Shown: positions 44,368 through 52,142 of the stretch, in pieces
Position numbering within the stretch: the stretch's first letter is position 1
How the letters are laid out: every line of letters starts with the position of its first letter
Origin: Halorubellus salinus
Lineage (GTDB): Archaea; Halobacteriota; Halobacteria; Halobacteriales; Natrialbaceae
Direction: 5' to 3'
Assembly (NCBI RefSeq): GCF_020567525.1
Contig: NZ_JAJCVI010000005.1
Location: 1 to 64,000, forward strand
Length of the DNA: 64,000 nucleotides
Notes under the pieces: generated by a model
Seen by the model: the letters and a program-made list of their open reading frames with translations, nothing else
The model's database searches: none
Told to the model about the DNA's origin: nothing
Position numbers and translations under genes: made by a program

Positions 44368-44383
44368 TTTAGGCCGACCTAAA
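44368..44383. promoter_or_regulatory. DtxR/IdeR-like palindrome TTTAGG-CCGA-CCTAAA
   Basis: Perfect 6-bp arms surround a 4-base spacer and end four bases before the ATG at 44388. TTAGG/CCTAA half-sites are typical of operators for iron- or manganese-dependent DtxR-family repressors, which haloarchaea have. The position would cover the start of a leaderless transcript. Confidence 0.5.
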
Positions 44384-44387
44384 TCGC

Positions 44388-44555
44388 ATGGGCGAACGAG
44401 ACGTACCCCGCACGACCCGGGCACGCACCGGCCTCGCACTCTTCGGTGCCATCTTCGGGTTCGGCGACCGCAACGGTCCACCGGAGGCGCATCGAGCAGA
44501 CGGCGAAGTCGTCGACGACGACGGCGTGCGCGCCGACGGCGGCGAGGAAGACTGA
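44388..44555 (+). CDS. Small protein (55 aa) behind a metal-repressor-like site
   Basis: The frame starts MGERDVPRTTRARTG, with a short hydrophobic middle (LALFGAIFGFGD) and an acidic end (EVVDDDGVRADGGEED). No family is recognised. The palindrome immediately upstream suggests metal-dependent control and supports the start. It lies between the cupin gene and a convergent lipoprotein gene. Confidence 0.5.
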   Translation: MGERDVPRTTRARTGLALFGAIFGFGDRNGPPEAHRADGEVVDDDGVRADGGEED

Positions 44556-44609
44556 CGGCCACGACCGCCGTCGACGCCCCCCGCCGACGACCGCCAGCGA
44601 CCGCCGCCG

Positions 44610-45623
44610 TCAGACGTCGATGTAGAGGTTGAACAGGTACCAGTCGCCGTCGTAGGACGCGACCGCGTGCCGGAAGTCGACGCGGTCCTCGTACTCGTCG
44701 GCGGGACGGAGGTCGTCGCCCATCCCGAGTGCGTCGACGACCGTCGAGAGCGCGTCCGAGAGCGGCGGGGCCTCCTCGTAGCGCTCTCCGGGTTCCTCGT
44801 CGACGGCCGCGTCGAGAACTTCGCGAACGGCGTCCGACGGAGCCTCGAACCGCGCGTCGGGAACGGTCTCCTCGACGTACGTTTCGAGTTCGGCCCGCGT
44901 CGACGCGACGCGCTCGACCGCGAACGTCCGCTCCGGGACCGTCACCGTCCGGCGTTCGGCGACGACGCGGAACGTCTCGTCGTAGTAGTCGACGTAGTCG
45001 AACGGCGGGTCGGGGACGAGCGCGCTCTCCTCGACGGACAGGTCCCGGTGGTAGTGGACCGGGCGGAGCCCGTCGACCGCTGGCTCGCCGAGGAACCCGT
45101 CGTTGCCGGCGTAGACGGCGTCGAGCGCCGCCTGGAGTACCTCGCGGTCGCGGTCGGAGAGCGAGTCGAAGGGCTCGCTTCGGACGGTCGCGTCGCTCGG
45201 CGGCTCGTCGTCGGTGCGCGTGGTCGCGAACAGCCAGCGGTCGCGTTCGACCTGCCGCGTCCGCTCGGTCGTCACCGCGTAGAACTCGCCTTCGCGCTGG
45301 AGGAACGTCGGCCGCGGCCGGACGGCCTCGCCCCACTCGTCGGGCTCGACGAGCGGCCACTGGACCGCGGTGACGCGACCGGTCTCGAACAGGGCGTCCA
45401 CCCACTCGCGTTTCGTCGCCGCGTCGTAGTCGATGCGCGTGTCCGCGCGGACCACCGTCGGGTCGGCCACGAGGAACGTGCTGGCGAGCGACCCGTCGAC
45501 GTCGCTGGTGTGGAGGACGTAGTTGCCGGAGCCGCCGAAGCTCAGGCAGCCCGCGACGGCGGACGTGCCGACGCCGCCGAGGGCGCACGTCGCGCGGAGG
45601 AACGCGCGTCGAGAGGAGGGCAT
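44610..45623 (-). CDS. Tat-exported lipoprotein of unknown function
   Basis: The protein has 337 residues from the ATG at 45623 (MPSSRRAFLRATCAL). A twin-arginine signal (SSRRAFLRA) is followed by a lipobox (VAGC near residue 25), so it should be anchored on the outer face. The mature part is acidic with no repeats. Segments such as DSLSDRDREVLQAALDAVYAGNDGFLGEPA suggest a helical core and an alpha/beta domain. The end reads DGDWYLFNLYIDV. I recognise no family. It stands alone on the minus strand. Confidence 0.8.
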   Translation of the reverse strand: MPSSRRAFLRATCALGGVGTSAVAGCLSFGGSGNYVLHTSDVDGSLASTFLVADPTVVRADTRIDYDAATKREWVDALFETGRVTAVQWPLVEPDEWGEAVRPRPTFLQREGEFYAVTTERTRQVERDRWLFATTRTDDEPPSDATVRSEPFDSLSDRDREVLQAALDAVYAGNDGFLGEPAVDGLRPVHYHRDLSVEESALVPDPPFDYVDYYDETFRVVAERRTVTVPERTFAVERVASTRAELETYVEETVPDARFEAPSDAVREVLDAAVDEEPGERYEEAPPLSDALSTVVDALGMGDDLRPADEYEDRVDFRHAVASYDGDWYLFNLYIDV

Positions 45624-45755
45624 GTATCGTGACTGACAGTCCGGACAGGCGGGTAAACGTCTTGTGTTCGCCTGGACCCGGGCGCGCCACGGGAGCGTGC
45701 CGCGCGGTACCGTGACTCCGAGAGCCTGAAATACCCGGGTCAAGTAGAGTCTCGC

Positions 45756-47810
45756 GTGTCACAGCAGGTCCAGCGCGTCGACACGCTGTTCCTCCACGAG
45801 CGCGGCGACCGCTACGACGTCGTCGTCCAATCGGGTGGGGAGCGTGCGCTCCGCGGGAAGCTCGAACCGAAGGAGACCTCGGCAGGGCCCCGGCCCGGGA
45901 AGTTCCGCGTCGTCGACGGGTCCAGCGAGGAGCCGCGGTCGCCCGACGAGTTCGTGGACCTGGCGCGTCGCGCCGACCGCATCCGCATCAGCGAACAGAC
46001 CAGCCAGCCGGCGCGCGACGAGCTCCGCGAGCTCCTCGACGGCTACCAGCTGTCCGCGAAGGTCGTCCGCACGTGCCGGTACTGCGCGACCGACGGCCGG
46101 TACTCCCCGATCACGAGCGACACCGCCATCAAGGCCGGACGGGACGAGATCTGTCCGGACTGCGCTCGCGCGGAGCTCGAACAGGAGCTCGCGTTCCACG
46201 GCGAGTTCACCGCGGACGCCAAGGACCGCCTCGAGGAGCTCATGGTCGACGTCCGCGACCTCGGCCGCATCAAGAACCTCCTCGAGGGACAGCTCGACCC
46301 GGACCTGACGAAGTTCGACGAGATATCGGCGACCACCGACGACATCGACCTCGTCGGCGTCGACACCCTCGACCTCCACCCGGGCATCCAGAACCACCTC
46401 GAAGGGCGGTTCGACACGCTCCTGCCCGTGCAGAGTCTCGCCGTCGAGAACGGTCTCTTCGAGGGGAAGGACCAGCTCGTGGTGAGTGCGACCGCGACCG
46501 GGAAGACGCTCGTCGGCGAGCTCACGGGCCTGGACCGCGTGCTGAACGGGCAAGGGAAGATGCTGTTCCTCGTTCCGCTGGTCGCGCTCGCGAACCAGAA
46601 GCACGAGGACTTCCAGGACCGCTACGGCGACATGGTCGACGTCACCATCCGCGTCGGCGCGAGCCGCATCAACGACGACGGGAACCAGTTCGACCCCGGT
46701 GCCGACGTCATCGTCGGCACGTACGAGGGCATCGACCACGCGCTCCGGACGGGGAAGGACCTCGGCGACGTCGGGACGGTCGTCATCGACGAGGTCCACA
46801 CGCTCAAGGAACCCGAGCGCGGGCACCGCCTCGACGGCCTCATCTCGCGACTCAAGTACTACTGCGAGAACCGCGCTGCGGCGCGGTCGAGTTACGGGGG
46901 CGCGCAGTGGGTGTACCTCTCGGCGACCGTCGGGAACCCCCGCGAGCTCGCCGCGGGTCTGGAGGCGAACCTCGTCGAGTTCGAGGAGCGACCGGTCCCC
47001 ATCGAGCGTCACGTGACGTTCGCGAGCGGGAAGGAGAAACCCCAGATAGAGAACCGCCTGGTGAAGCGCGAGTTCGACCGGGAGTCCTCGAAGGGGTATC
47101 GCGGGCAGACGATCATCTTCACGAACTCGCGGCGGCGCTGTCACGAGATAAGCCGGAAGCTCGAGTACTCCTCGGCGCCGTATCACGCCGGGCTGGACTA
47201 CGGGCGACGGAAGACCGTCGAACGGAAGTTCGGGAACCAGGACCTCGCCGCCGTCGTCACGACCGCGGCGCTCGCCGCCGGCGTCGACTTCCCCGCGAAC
47301 CAGGTCATCTTCGACACGCTCGCGATGGGTATCGAGTGGCTCTCGGTACAGGAGTTCGAGCAGATGCTCGGGCGCGCCGGTCGCCCGGACTACCACGACC
47401 GCGGGAAGGTGTACGTGCTCGTCGAACCGGATTGCGCGTACCACAACTCCATGGAGATGACGGAGGACGAGGTCGCGTTCAAGCTCCTCAAGGGCGAGAT
47501 GGAGGACGTCCTCACGAAGTACGACGAGGACGGCGCGGTCGAGGAGACGCTCGCGAACGTCGCCGTCGGCGGCACGGACGCGAAGCGGTTGAACGACCGG
47601 ATGCTCGGCGAGATTCCGACGAAGCACGCGCTCGGGAAGCTGCTCGAGTTCGAGTTCATCGACGGGTTCGCGCCGACGCCGATCGGGCGCGTCGTCTGCA
47701 CGCACTTCCTCACGCCAGGGGACGCGTTCACGATACTCGACGGCATCCGGAAGGACGCACATCCGTACGAGATCGTCGCCGATATCGAACTCAAGGACGC
47801 CGACCTCTAG
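45756..47810 (+). CDS. DEAD/DEAH-box (Ski2-like) helicase with zinc-binding insert
   Basis: The protein has 684 residues from a GTG at 45756. A TGAAATACC box near 45727 supports this leaderless start. After an N-terminal domain of about 100 residues comes a zinc motif (CRYC and CPDC near 107 and 131). The helicase core has motif I SATATGKTLVGEL, motif II DEVH (VVIDEVHTL), motif III YLSATVGNP and motif VI QMLGRAGRPDYHDRGK. The C-terminal region includes YDEDGAVEETLANVAVGG. I believe haloarchaeal relatives carry the label DUF5814. A role in DNA repair or RNA turnover is likely but not settled. Confidence 0.9.
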   Translation: MSQQVQRVDTLFLHERGDRYDVVVQSGGERALRGKLEPKETSAGPRPGKFRVVDGSSEEPRSPDEFVDLARRADRIRISEQTSQPARDELRELLDGYQLSAKVVRTCRYCATDGRYSPITSDTAIKAGRDEICPDCARAELEQELAFHGEFTADAKDRLEELMVDVRDLGRIKNLLEGQLDPDLTKFDEISATTDDIDLVGVDTLDLHPGIQNHLEGRFDTLLPVQSLAVENGLFEGKDQLVVSATATGKTLVGELTGLDRVLNGQGKMLFLVPLVALANQKHEDFQDRYGDMVDVTIRVGASRINDDGNQFDPGADVIVGTYEGIDHALRTGKDLGDVGTVVIDEVHTLKEPERGHRLDGLISRLKYYCENRAAARSSYGGAQWVYLSATVGNPRELAAGLEANLVEFEERPVPIERHVTFASGKEKPQIENRLVKREFDRESSKGYRGQTIIFTNSRRRCHEISRKLEYSSAPYHAGLDYGRRKTVERKFGNQDLAAVVTTAALAAGVDFPANQVIFDTLAMGIEWLSVQEFEQMLGRAGRPDYHDRGKVYVLVEPDCAYHNSMEMTEDEVAFKLLKGEMEDVLTKYDEDGAVEETLANVAVGGTDAKRLNDRMLGEIPTKHALGKLLEFEFIDGFAPTPIGRVVCTHFLTPGDAFTILDGIRKDAHPYEIVADIELKDADL

Positions 47811-47886
47811 CCGCAGAACGGTTCGACACTGCGGAGTGAAAATCAGTTCGCGATTCGACCTAGAAGTAGTCGTTCCTGGTAACCAA

Positions 47887-47916
47887 AGAGGCCAGAAGTA
47901 TCAAGTAAAAGCCTCT
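47887..47916. promoter_or_regulatory. Inverted repeat and AT-rich promoter region of the first DUF7504-like gene
   Basis: AGAGGC (47887-47892) and GCCTCT (47911-47916) are separated by 18 bases. An AATTTTCTAA box follows at 47918-47927, about 25-30 bases before the ATG at 47950. The stretch is unusually AT-rich for this chromosome. Confidence 0.4.
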
Positions 47917-47949
47917 CAATTTTCTAACCAACGCAGGCTGGGGTTCATC

Positions 47950-48690
47950 ATGGAAGGGATACACATCGACGATGGCGCGCACAACGTGCTGGTGACGACG
48001 GACGACGTGGAGACCTGCACGGCGTGCCTGGACGACGGGAACCCGGACCGTCGGGCGGAGTTGACCGTGACGTACCCGAGCGAGTCCGCGGAGCAGAGCG
48101 GGTTCGGCGACCACGGTCGGATGCAGCCCGCGAAGAAGGGCCTCATCTCCATCGGGGACATGATGCGGTCGGCGACGGCGGCCAGCGGGAGCGGCCCGGA
48201 CTTCACTGGTGCGGTCGCGCAGGACGCCATCGCCGACCCGACGAACCTCCAGCGGCTCGGGACGTCCATCAGCGAGTTCTGTCAGCGCTGGGACGACAAG
48301 GGCTACGACATCTACGTCTGCTTCGACTCGCTCTCGGCGCTCCTCGAGTACACGTCGCCCGAGGTCGTCTTCCAGTTCTCCCACGTCCTCACGAAGCGAC
48401 TGGAGTCCGTGGACGCGACCGCGCACTTCCACCTGGACCCGGACGCGCACGCGGACGAGACGGTGGCGACGTTCCAGTCCATCTTCGACCAGGTCGTCGG
48501 CGAGGAGACGGAGGCGTCGACGATGGACGTCGACTACGAGGAGGCGAGCGACGACGACATCGCGGCGCTCGCCGAGGACTGGAGCGAGGACGCGTCGTAC
48601 TCGATCGTCGGCGGGACGCACGACCGACCGGACGAGGTCACGGAGGCGACGGACGACGACATCGAGCAGATGCTCGCAGAGCGCCTCTGA
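47950..48690 (+). CDS. DUF7504-like protein, first of a tandem pair
   Basis: The protein has 246 residues from the ATG at 47950 (MEGIHIDDGAHNVL). The upstream frame to 47836 is AT-rich and reads as promoter. The sequence is acidic, with an alpha/beta core resembling the KaiC/RecA-like fold without a P-loop: NVLVTTDDV, GLISIGDMM, LGTSISEFCQRWDDKGYDI and VFQFSHVLTKRLES. I take it to be the haloarchaeal family DUF7504. It shares long blocks with the next gene. A DDDIAALAEDW-like motif (SDDDI) recurs at the end of both. Function is unknown; relatives often sit near sensory genes. Confidence 0.75.
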   Translation: MEGIHIDDGAHNVLVTTDDVETCTACLDDGNPDRRAELTVTYPSESAEQSGFGDHGRMQPAKKGLISIGDMMRSATAASGSGPDFTGAVAQDAIADPTNLQRLGTSISEFCQRWDDKGYDIYVCFDSLSALLEYTSPEVVFQFSHVLTKRLESVDATAHFHLDPDAHADETVATFQSIFDQVVGEETEASTMDVDYEEASDDDIAALAEDWSEDASYSIVGGTHDRPDEVTEATDDDIEQMLAERL

Positions 48691-48942
48691 GCACCCCAGC
48701 ACGTCTCGCGGTGTCTCGCCTGATTCTCCCGGTCGCTTCGACGCTCGGGAACCGCTGGTCTCGTTCGCTCGCGCACTCGGAATGCGTCCGTTCGAACGAG
48801 CGAACGACACCGGCATGCGTACCCAACGTCACCGCGGGCGGATAACCAACAGATATCACCGTAGCGGGGCTCTCGGGCCGGAAGCCATTTACTTACGGTC
48901 CACGTGAACCGGTACGAACCGGCACTCAACCGGGGGCATCCC

Positions 48943-49650
48943 ATGACGGACCGAACCGAACCCGAGAAAGCCGTCCTCCTCGTCGACGAGACCCTCGACG
49001 ACGAGGACGGCGAACACTGCGACGAACTCATGAACGTCGCCGACGCCAGCGACCGCGCCGAACTGTTCGTCACGTTCCCAGCGGACGCCACCGACCGCGT
49101 CGGATTCGGGACCGTGGGCATGGGGCGACAACCCCACAAGCGCGGTATCGTCGTCGTCGGCGAGGTCGTCGGCGTGGGCGCCGACGAACCCGACTACGAC
49201 GACCCCATCGCCGAAGCGCACGTCGCCAGCGCCGACGACCTCCGCGAGCTCGGCCAGTCCATCAGTCGCTTCTGTCAAGAATGGCGCGACCGCGGCCACG
49301 AGATCGGCGTCTGTTTCGACGGCCTCGGCGACCTCCTCGACGCGAACGAACCGGAAGCCGTCTTCCAGTTCTTCCACGTCCTCACGAACCGCCTCGAGAC
49401 CGTCGGCGCCACCACGCACGTCCACGTCGACCCCGACCGCGTCCCCGAACGCACGCGCCTCACGTTCGAACAGCTGTTCGACGAGACCGTCCACGAAGAG
49501 GTCGAACTCGACGCGCTCATCCCGACGAACACCGGCCGCGCGAGCGACGACGACGTCGCCAACGCCATCGGCGACGACCGCGGGTCCAGCACGCACGGCT
49601 CCACGGGCGAAGCGAGCGACGACGACATCGCAGACGCCCTCCCCGACTGA
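48943..49650 (+). CDS. DUF7504-like protein, second of a tandem pair
   Basis: The protein has 235 residues from the ATG at 48943 (MTDRTEPEKAVLLVD); a GTG at 48904 is an alternative. It aligns with the upstream gene over most of its length: LGQSISRFCQEWRDRGHEI, VCFDGLGDLLDANEPEAVFQFFHVLTNRL, and THVHVDPDR. It lacks the CxxC found in the first copy (CTACLDDGN). The C-terminus has two SDDD(V/I) units (RASDDDVANAIGD and EASDDDIADALPD). A CATTTACTTACGG promoter box near 48888-48900 suggests separate transcription with a short leader. Confidence 0.72.
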   Translation: MTDRTEPEKAVLLVDETLDDEDGEHCDELMNVADASDRAELFVTFPADATDRVGFGTVGMGRQPHKRGIVVVGEVVGVGADEPDYDDPIAEAHVASADDLRELGQSISRFCQEWRDRGHEIGVCFDGLGDLLDANEPEAVFQFFHVLTNRLETVGATTHVHVDPDRVPERTRLTFEQLFDETVHEEVELDALIPTNTGRASDDDVANAIGDDRGSSTHGSTGEASDDDIADALPD

Positions 49651-49811
49651 CCCGTCGCAGACGCTACAGCCACCACCGACGACCAGCCACCTCCACCCAC
49701 CACCGACAGCGAGTCGCGCACGGCCACCACCGACAACGAGTCGCGCGCACAGCAGCCGCCAGCCCCGCCGACTTCCCTAGGTTTTAGGGAGCGACTCCCG
49801 TCGACACTGCC

Positions 49812-51701
49812 GTGGTCGCACTCACGCCCGAGATACTCGTCGTCTTCCTCGTCATCGCGGGCGCACTCGCGCTGTTCGCAACCGAAGTCGTTCCCGTCGA
49901 CGTCACCGCGCTCGGCGTCGTCGTCACCCTCCTCGTCGTCTCCGAAGGCAGCCAGTACCTCCAATCGGTCGGCATCATCGCCGACAGCGTCGTCCTCGTC
50001 ACCCCACAGGAAGGCATCAGTGGGTTCGCGAGCACCGCCACCATCACCGTCCTCGCGATGTTCATCCTCTCCGACGGCGTCCAGCGAACCGGCATCGTCG
50101 GCATCCTCGGCCAGAAGATGGCGTCGTTCACGAAAGACGACGAGAACCGCCAGCTCGGCGCCACCATGGGCCTGGTCGCCCCCATCAGCGGCTTCATCAA
50201 CAACACCGCCGCCGTCGCCATCCTCCTCCCGATGGTCACCGACCTCGCCCACGACGGCAAGACCTCCCCCTCCAAGCTCCTCATCCCCCTCAGCTACGCG
50301 TCGATGTTCGGCGGCACCCTCACCCTCATCGGCACCAGCACGAACATCCTCGCGAGCGAACTCGCCGCCGGCCTCTACGACCCCACGGACGCGCGCTTCG
50401 TCGGACTCGAAGGCGGATTCAGTATGTTCGAGTTCACTGCACTCGGCGCGATCGTCACCGTCGTCGGGTTCGTCTACCTCTTCAGCGTCGGCCGCCTCCT
50501 CCTCCCCGAACGCATCAAACCACGCGCGGACCTCACCGAAGAGTTCCAGATGGCGGACTACCTCACCGAAGTCGAAGTCCGCGAAGACTCCCCGATCGTC
50601 GGCCAGACCGTCAGGGACGCACTCGTCCAGACGGACTTCGACGTCGACCTCGTCCAACTCATCCGCGGCGACGAGACGTTCCTCGAACCACTCGGCCCGA
50701 AGACCATCCAGGTCGGCGACGTCTTCGCCGTCCGCACCGACCGCGACACCCTCGTCGAACTCATGGACGCCGAAGGCCTCGACCTCCTCGCCGACGTCAC
50801 CGTCGACGAAGACGAACTCGAAGCCGCCGAACGCGCCGAGAACCTCGTCGAAGTCGTCGTCGCCCCCGGGAGCGCGCTCGTCTCCCAGAGCCTCCGGACG
50901 AGCGCGTTCCGCCAGCGGTACGACGCCACCGTCCTCGCGCTCCGCCGCGGCGACGAACTCTTCCGGAAGCGCATGGACGACGTCCAGCTCCGCGTCGGCG
51001 ACACCCTCCTCGTCCAGGGCACCGCCGACAGCATCGAACGCATGGACGCGAACCGTGACTTCATCGTCGCCCAGGAGATCGAACGCCACGACTGGCGCGA
51101 AAGCAAGATCCCGGTCGCACTCGGTATCGTCGCCGCCGTCGTCGGCGTCGCCGCCGCCGGCATCCTCCCCATCGTCGTCAGCGCACTCGCCGGCGCGCTC
51201 GCGATGGTCCTCACCGGCTGCATCAAACCCGGTGAACTCTACGACGCCGTCCAATGGGACGTCATCGTCCTCCTCGCCGGCGTCATCCCCCTCGGCATCG
51301 CCATGGAGACCAGTGGCGCCGCCGCCCTCGTCGCCGACGCCCTCGTCAACGCCGCGAACGTCCTCCCCGCCATCGTCATCCTCGGGCTCTTCTACGTCCT
51401 CACCGCCGCCCTCACGAACGTCATCAGTAACAACGCCAGCGTCGTCCTCATGATACCCGTCGCCGCCGAAGCCGCCGTCACCCTCGACGCCTGGGCGTAC
51501 CCGTTCATCCTCGCCGTCACGTTCGCCGCCAGCACCGCGTTCATGACGCCCGTCGGCTACCAGACGAACCTCTTCGTGTACGGCCCCGGCGGCTACAAGT
51601 TCACCGACTACCTCCGCGTCGGCACCCCACTCCAAGCCATCTTCGCCGTCGTCACCACCCTCGGCATCTACTTCCTCTGGGGCCTCCAACCACCCGCGTG
51701 A
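49812..51701 (+). CDS. SLC13-family transporter with two RCK_C (TrkA-C) domains
   Basis: The protein has 629 residues from a GTG at 49812. It is a divalent-anion:sodium symporter-like membrane protein. The first half has the family loop INNTAAVAILLPM and IGTSTNILASELAAG. The middle has two soluble TrkA-C domains (DSPIVGQTVRDALVQTDFDV and GSALVSQSLRTSAFRQRYDATVL). The second half repeats the transporter fold with ISNNASVVLMIPVAAEA and TPVGYQTNLFVYGPGGY. The substrate could be sulfate, phosphate or a dicarboxylate. A CCCTA/TAGGG dyad with a TTTTAGG box lies at 49785-49799, just before the start. Confidence 0.9.
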   Translation: MVALTPEILVVFLVIAGALALFATEVVPVDVTALGVVVTLLVVSEGSQYLQSVGIIADSVVLVTPQEGISGFASTATITVLAMFILSDGVQRTGIVGILGQKMASFTKDDENRQLGATMGLVAPISGFINNTAAVAILLPMVTDLAHDGKTSPSKLLIPLSYASMFGGTLTLIGTSTNILASELAAGLYDPTDARFVGLEGGFSMFEFTALGAIVTVVGFVYLFSVGRLLLPERIKPRADLTEEFQMADYLTEVEVREDSPIVGQTVRDALVQTDFDVDLVQLIRGDETFLEPLGPKTIQVGDVFAVRTDRDTLVELMDAEGLDLLADVTVDEDELEAAERAENLVEVVVAPGSALVSQSLRTSAFRQRYDATVLALRRGDELFRKRMDDVQLRVGDTLLVQGTADSIERMDANRDFIVAQEIERHDWRESKIPVALGIVAAVVGVAAAGILPIVVSALAGALAMVLTGCIKPGELYDAVQWDVIVLLAGVIPLGIAMETSGAAALVADALVNAANVLPAIVILGLFYVLTAALTNVISNNASVVLMIPVAAEAAVTLDAWAYPFILAVTFAASTAFMTPVGYQTNLFVYGPGGYKFTDYLRVGTPLQAIFAVVTTLGIYFLWGLQPPA

Positions 51702-51750
51702 ATACGCGGAACGAAACCCTTACCACCAAACCCACCGAAGGAACGAACGA

Positions 51751-51823
51751 GGGCTGGTGGGTTAGCCTGGTATACTTCGGGCCCTGGGAGCCTGTGACGC
51801 CAGTTCAAATCTGGCCCAGCCCA
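51751..51823 (+). tRNA. tRNA-Pro(TGG)
   Basis: A 73-base cloverleaf. The acceptor is GGGCTGG with CCAGCCC (51816-51822) and discriminator A at 51823. The anticodon stem is CGGGC with GCCTG, and the seven-base loop CCTGGGA places TGG at positions 34-36. The T arm is GCCAG-TTCAAAT-CTGGC. The 3' CCA is not encoded. Position 33 reads C rather than the usual T. No integrase or duplicated 3' end lies beside it, so this copy shows no sign of element insertion. Confidence 0.9.
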
Positions 51824-51848
51824 CTCCATCCGACCCGTTTTCCGGTAG

Positions 51849-52142
51849 TTACTCTGCGTCGTCGTCGCTCGGTGGTCGACTCGAGAGCTGGTCGAACCTG
51901 TCTTGCGCGGCTTCCTGGCGTTCTTCGGTGTCCGCTGGCTGGTACGTCCACTCGACGACCTCGCCGTCACTAACGTCGACGGTGAAGAGTGCGTCCGCGT
52001 GCCGTCCCGTCTCCGGGAGGTCGGTCGCGTCTCGGAGTTCGCTCGCGACGTCCTCGCCCGTTCGTTCGTAGAAGATGGTGGCGAGGCCGTCCTCGATCGA
52101 GTCCACCACGGCCGTGTAGGTGCCATCGTCAAGGTCGATCAT
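51849..52142 (-). CDS. DUF3006 family protein
   Basis: The protein has 97 residues, acidic, with a short beta-rich N-terminal half (GTYTAVVDSIEDGLATIFYER) typical of DUF3006, and a helical charged end. Its start overlaps the stop of the upstream MBL-fold gene by four bases (ATGA). DUF3006 proteins are regular partners of ComEC-like metallo-beta-lactamase proteins in bacteria and haloarchaea. The function is not known. Confidence 0.85.
   Translation of the reverse strand: MIDLDDGTYTAVVDSIEDGLATIFYERTGEDVASELRDATDLPETGRHADALFTVDVSDGEVVEWTYQPADTEERQEAAQDRFDQLSSRPPSDDDAE

Noticed and set aside
49275-51689. 804-codon minus-strand frame opposite the SLC13 transporter
   Set aside because: It is composed almost wholly of Glu, Asp, Gly and Val from antisense codons. 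The plus-strand transporter motifs are unmistakable.
51751-51823. tRNA-Pro as an integration site
   Set aside because: I looked for an integrase and a repeated tRNA 3' end nearby and saw neither. The DUF3006 and ComEC-like genes beside it look chromosomal.
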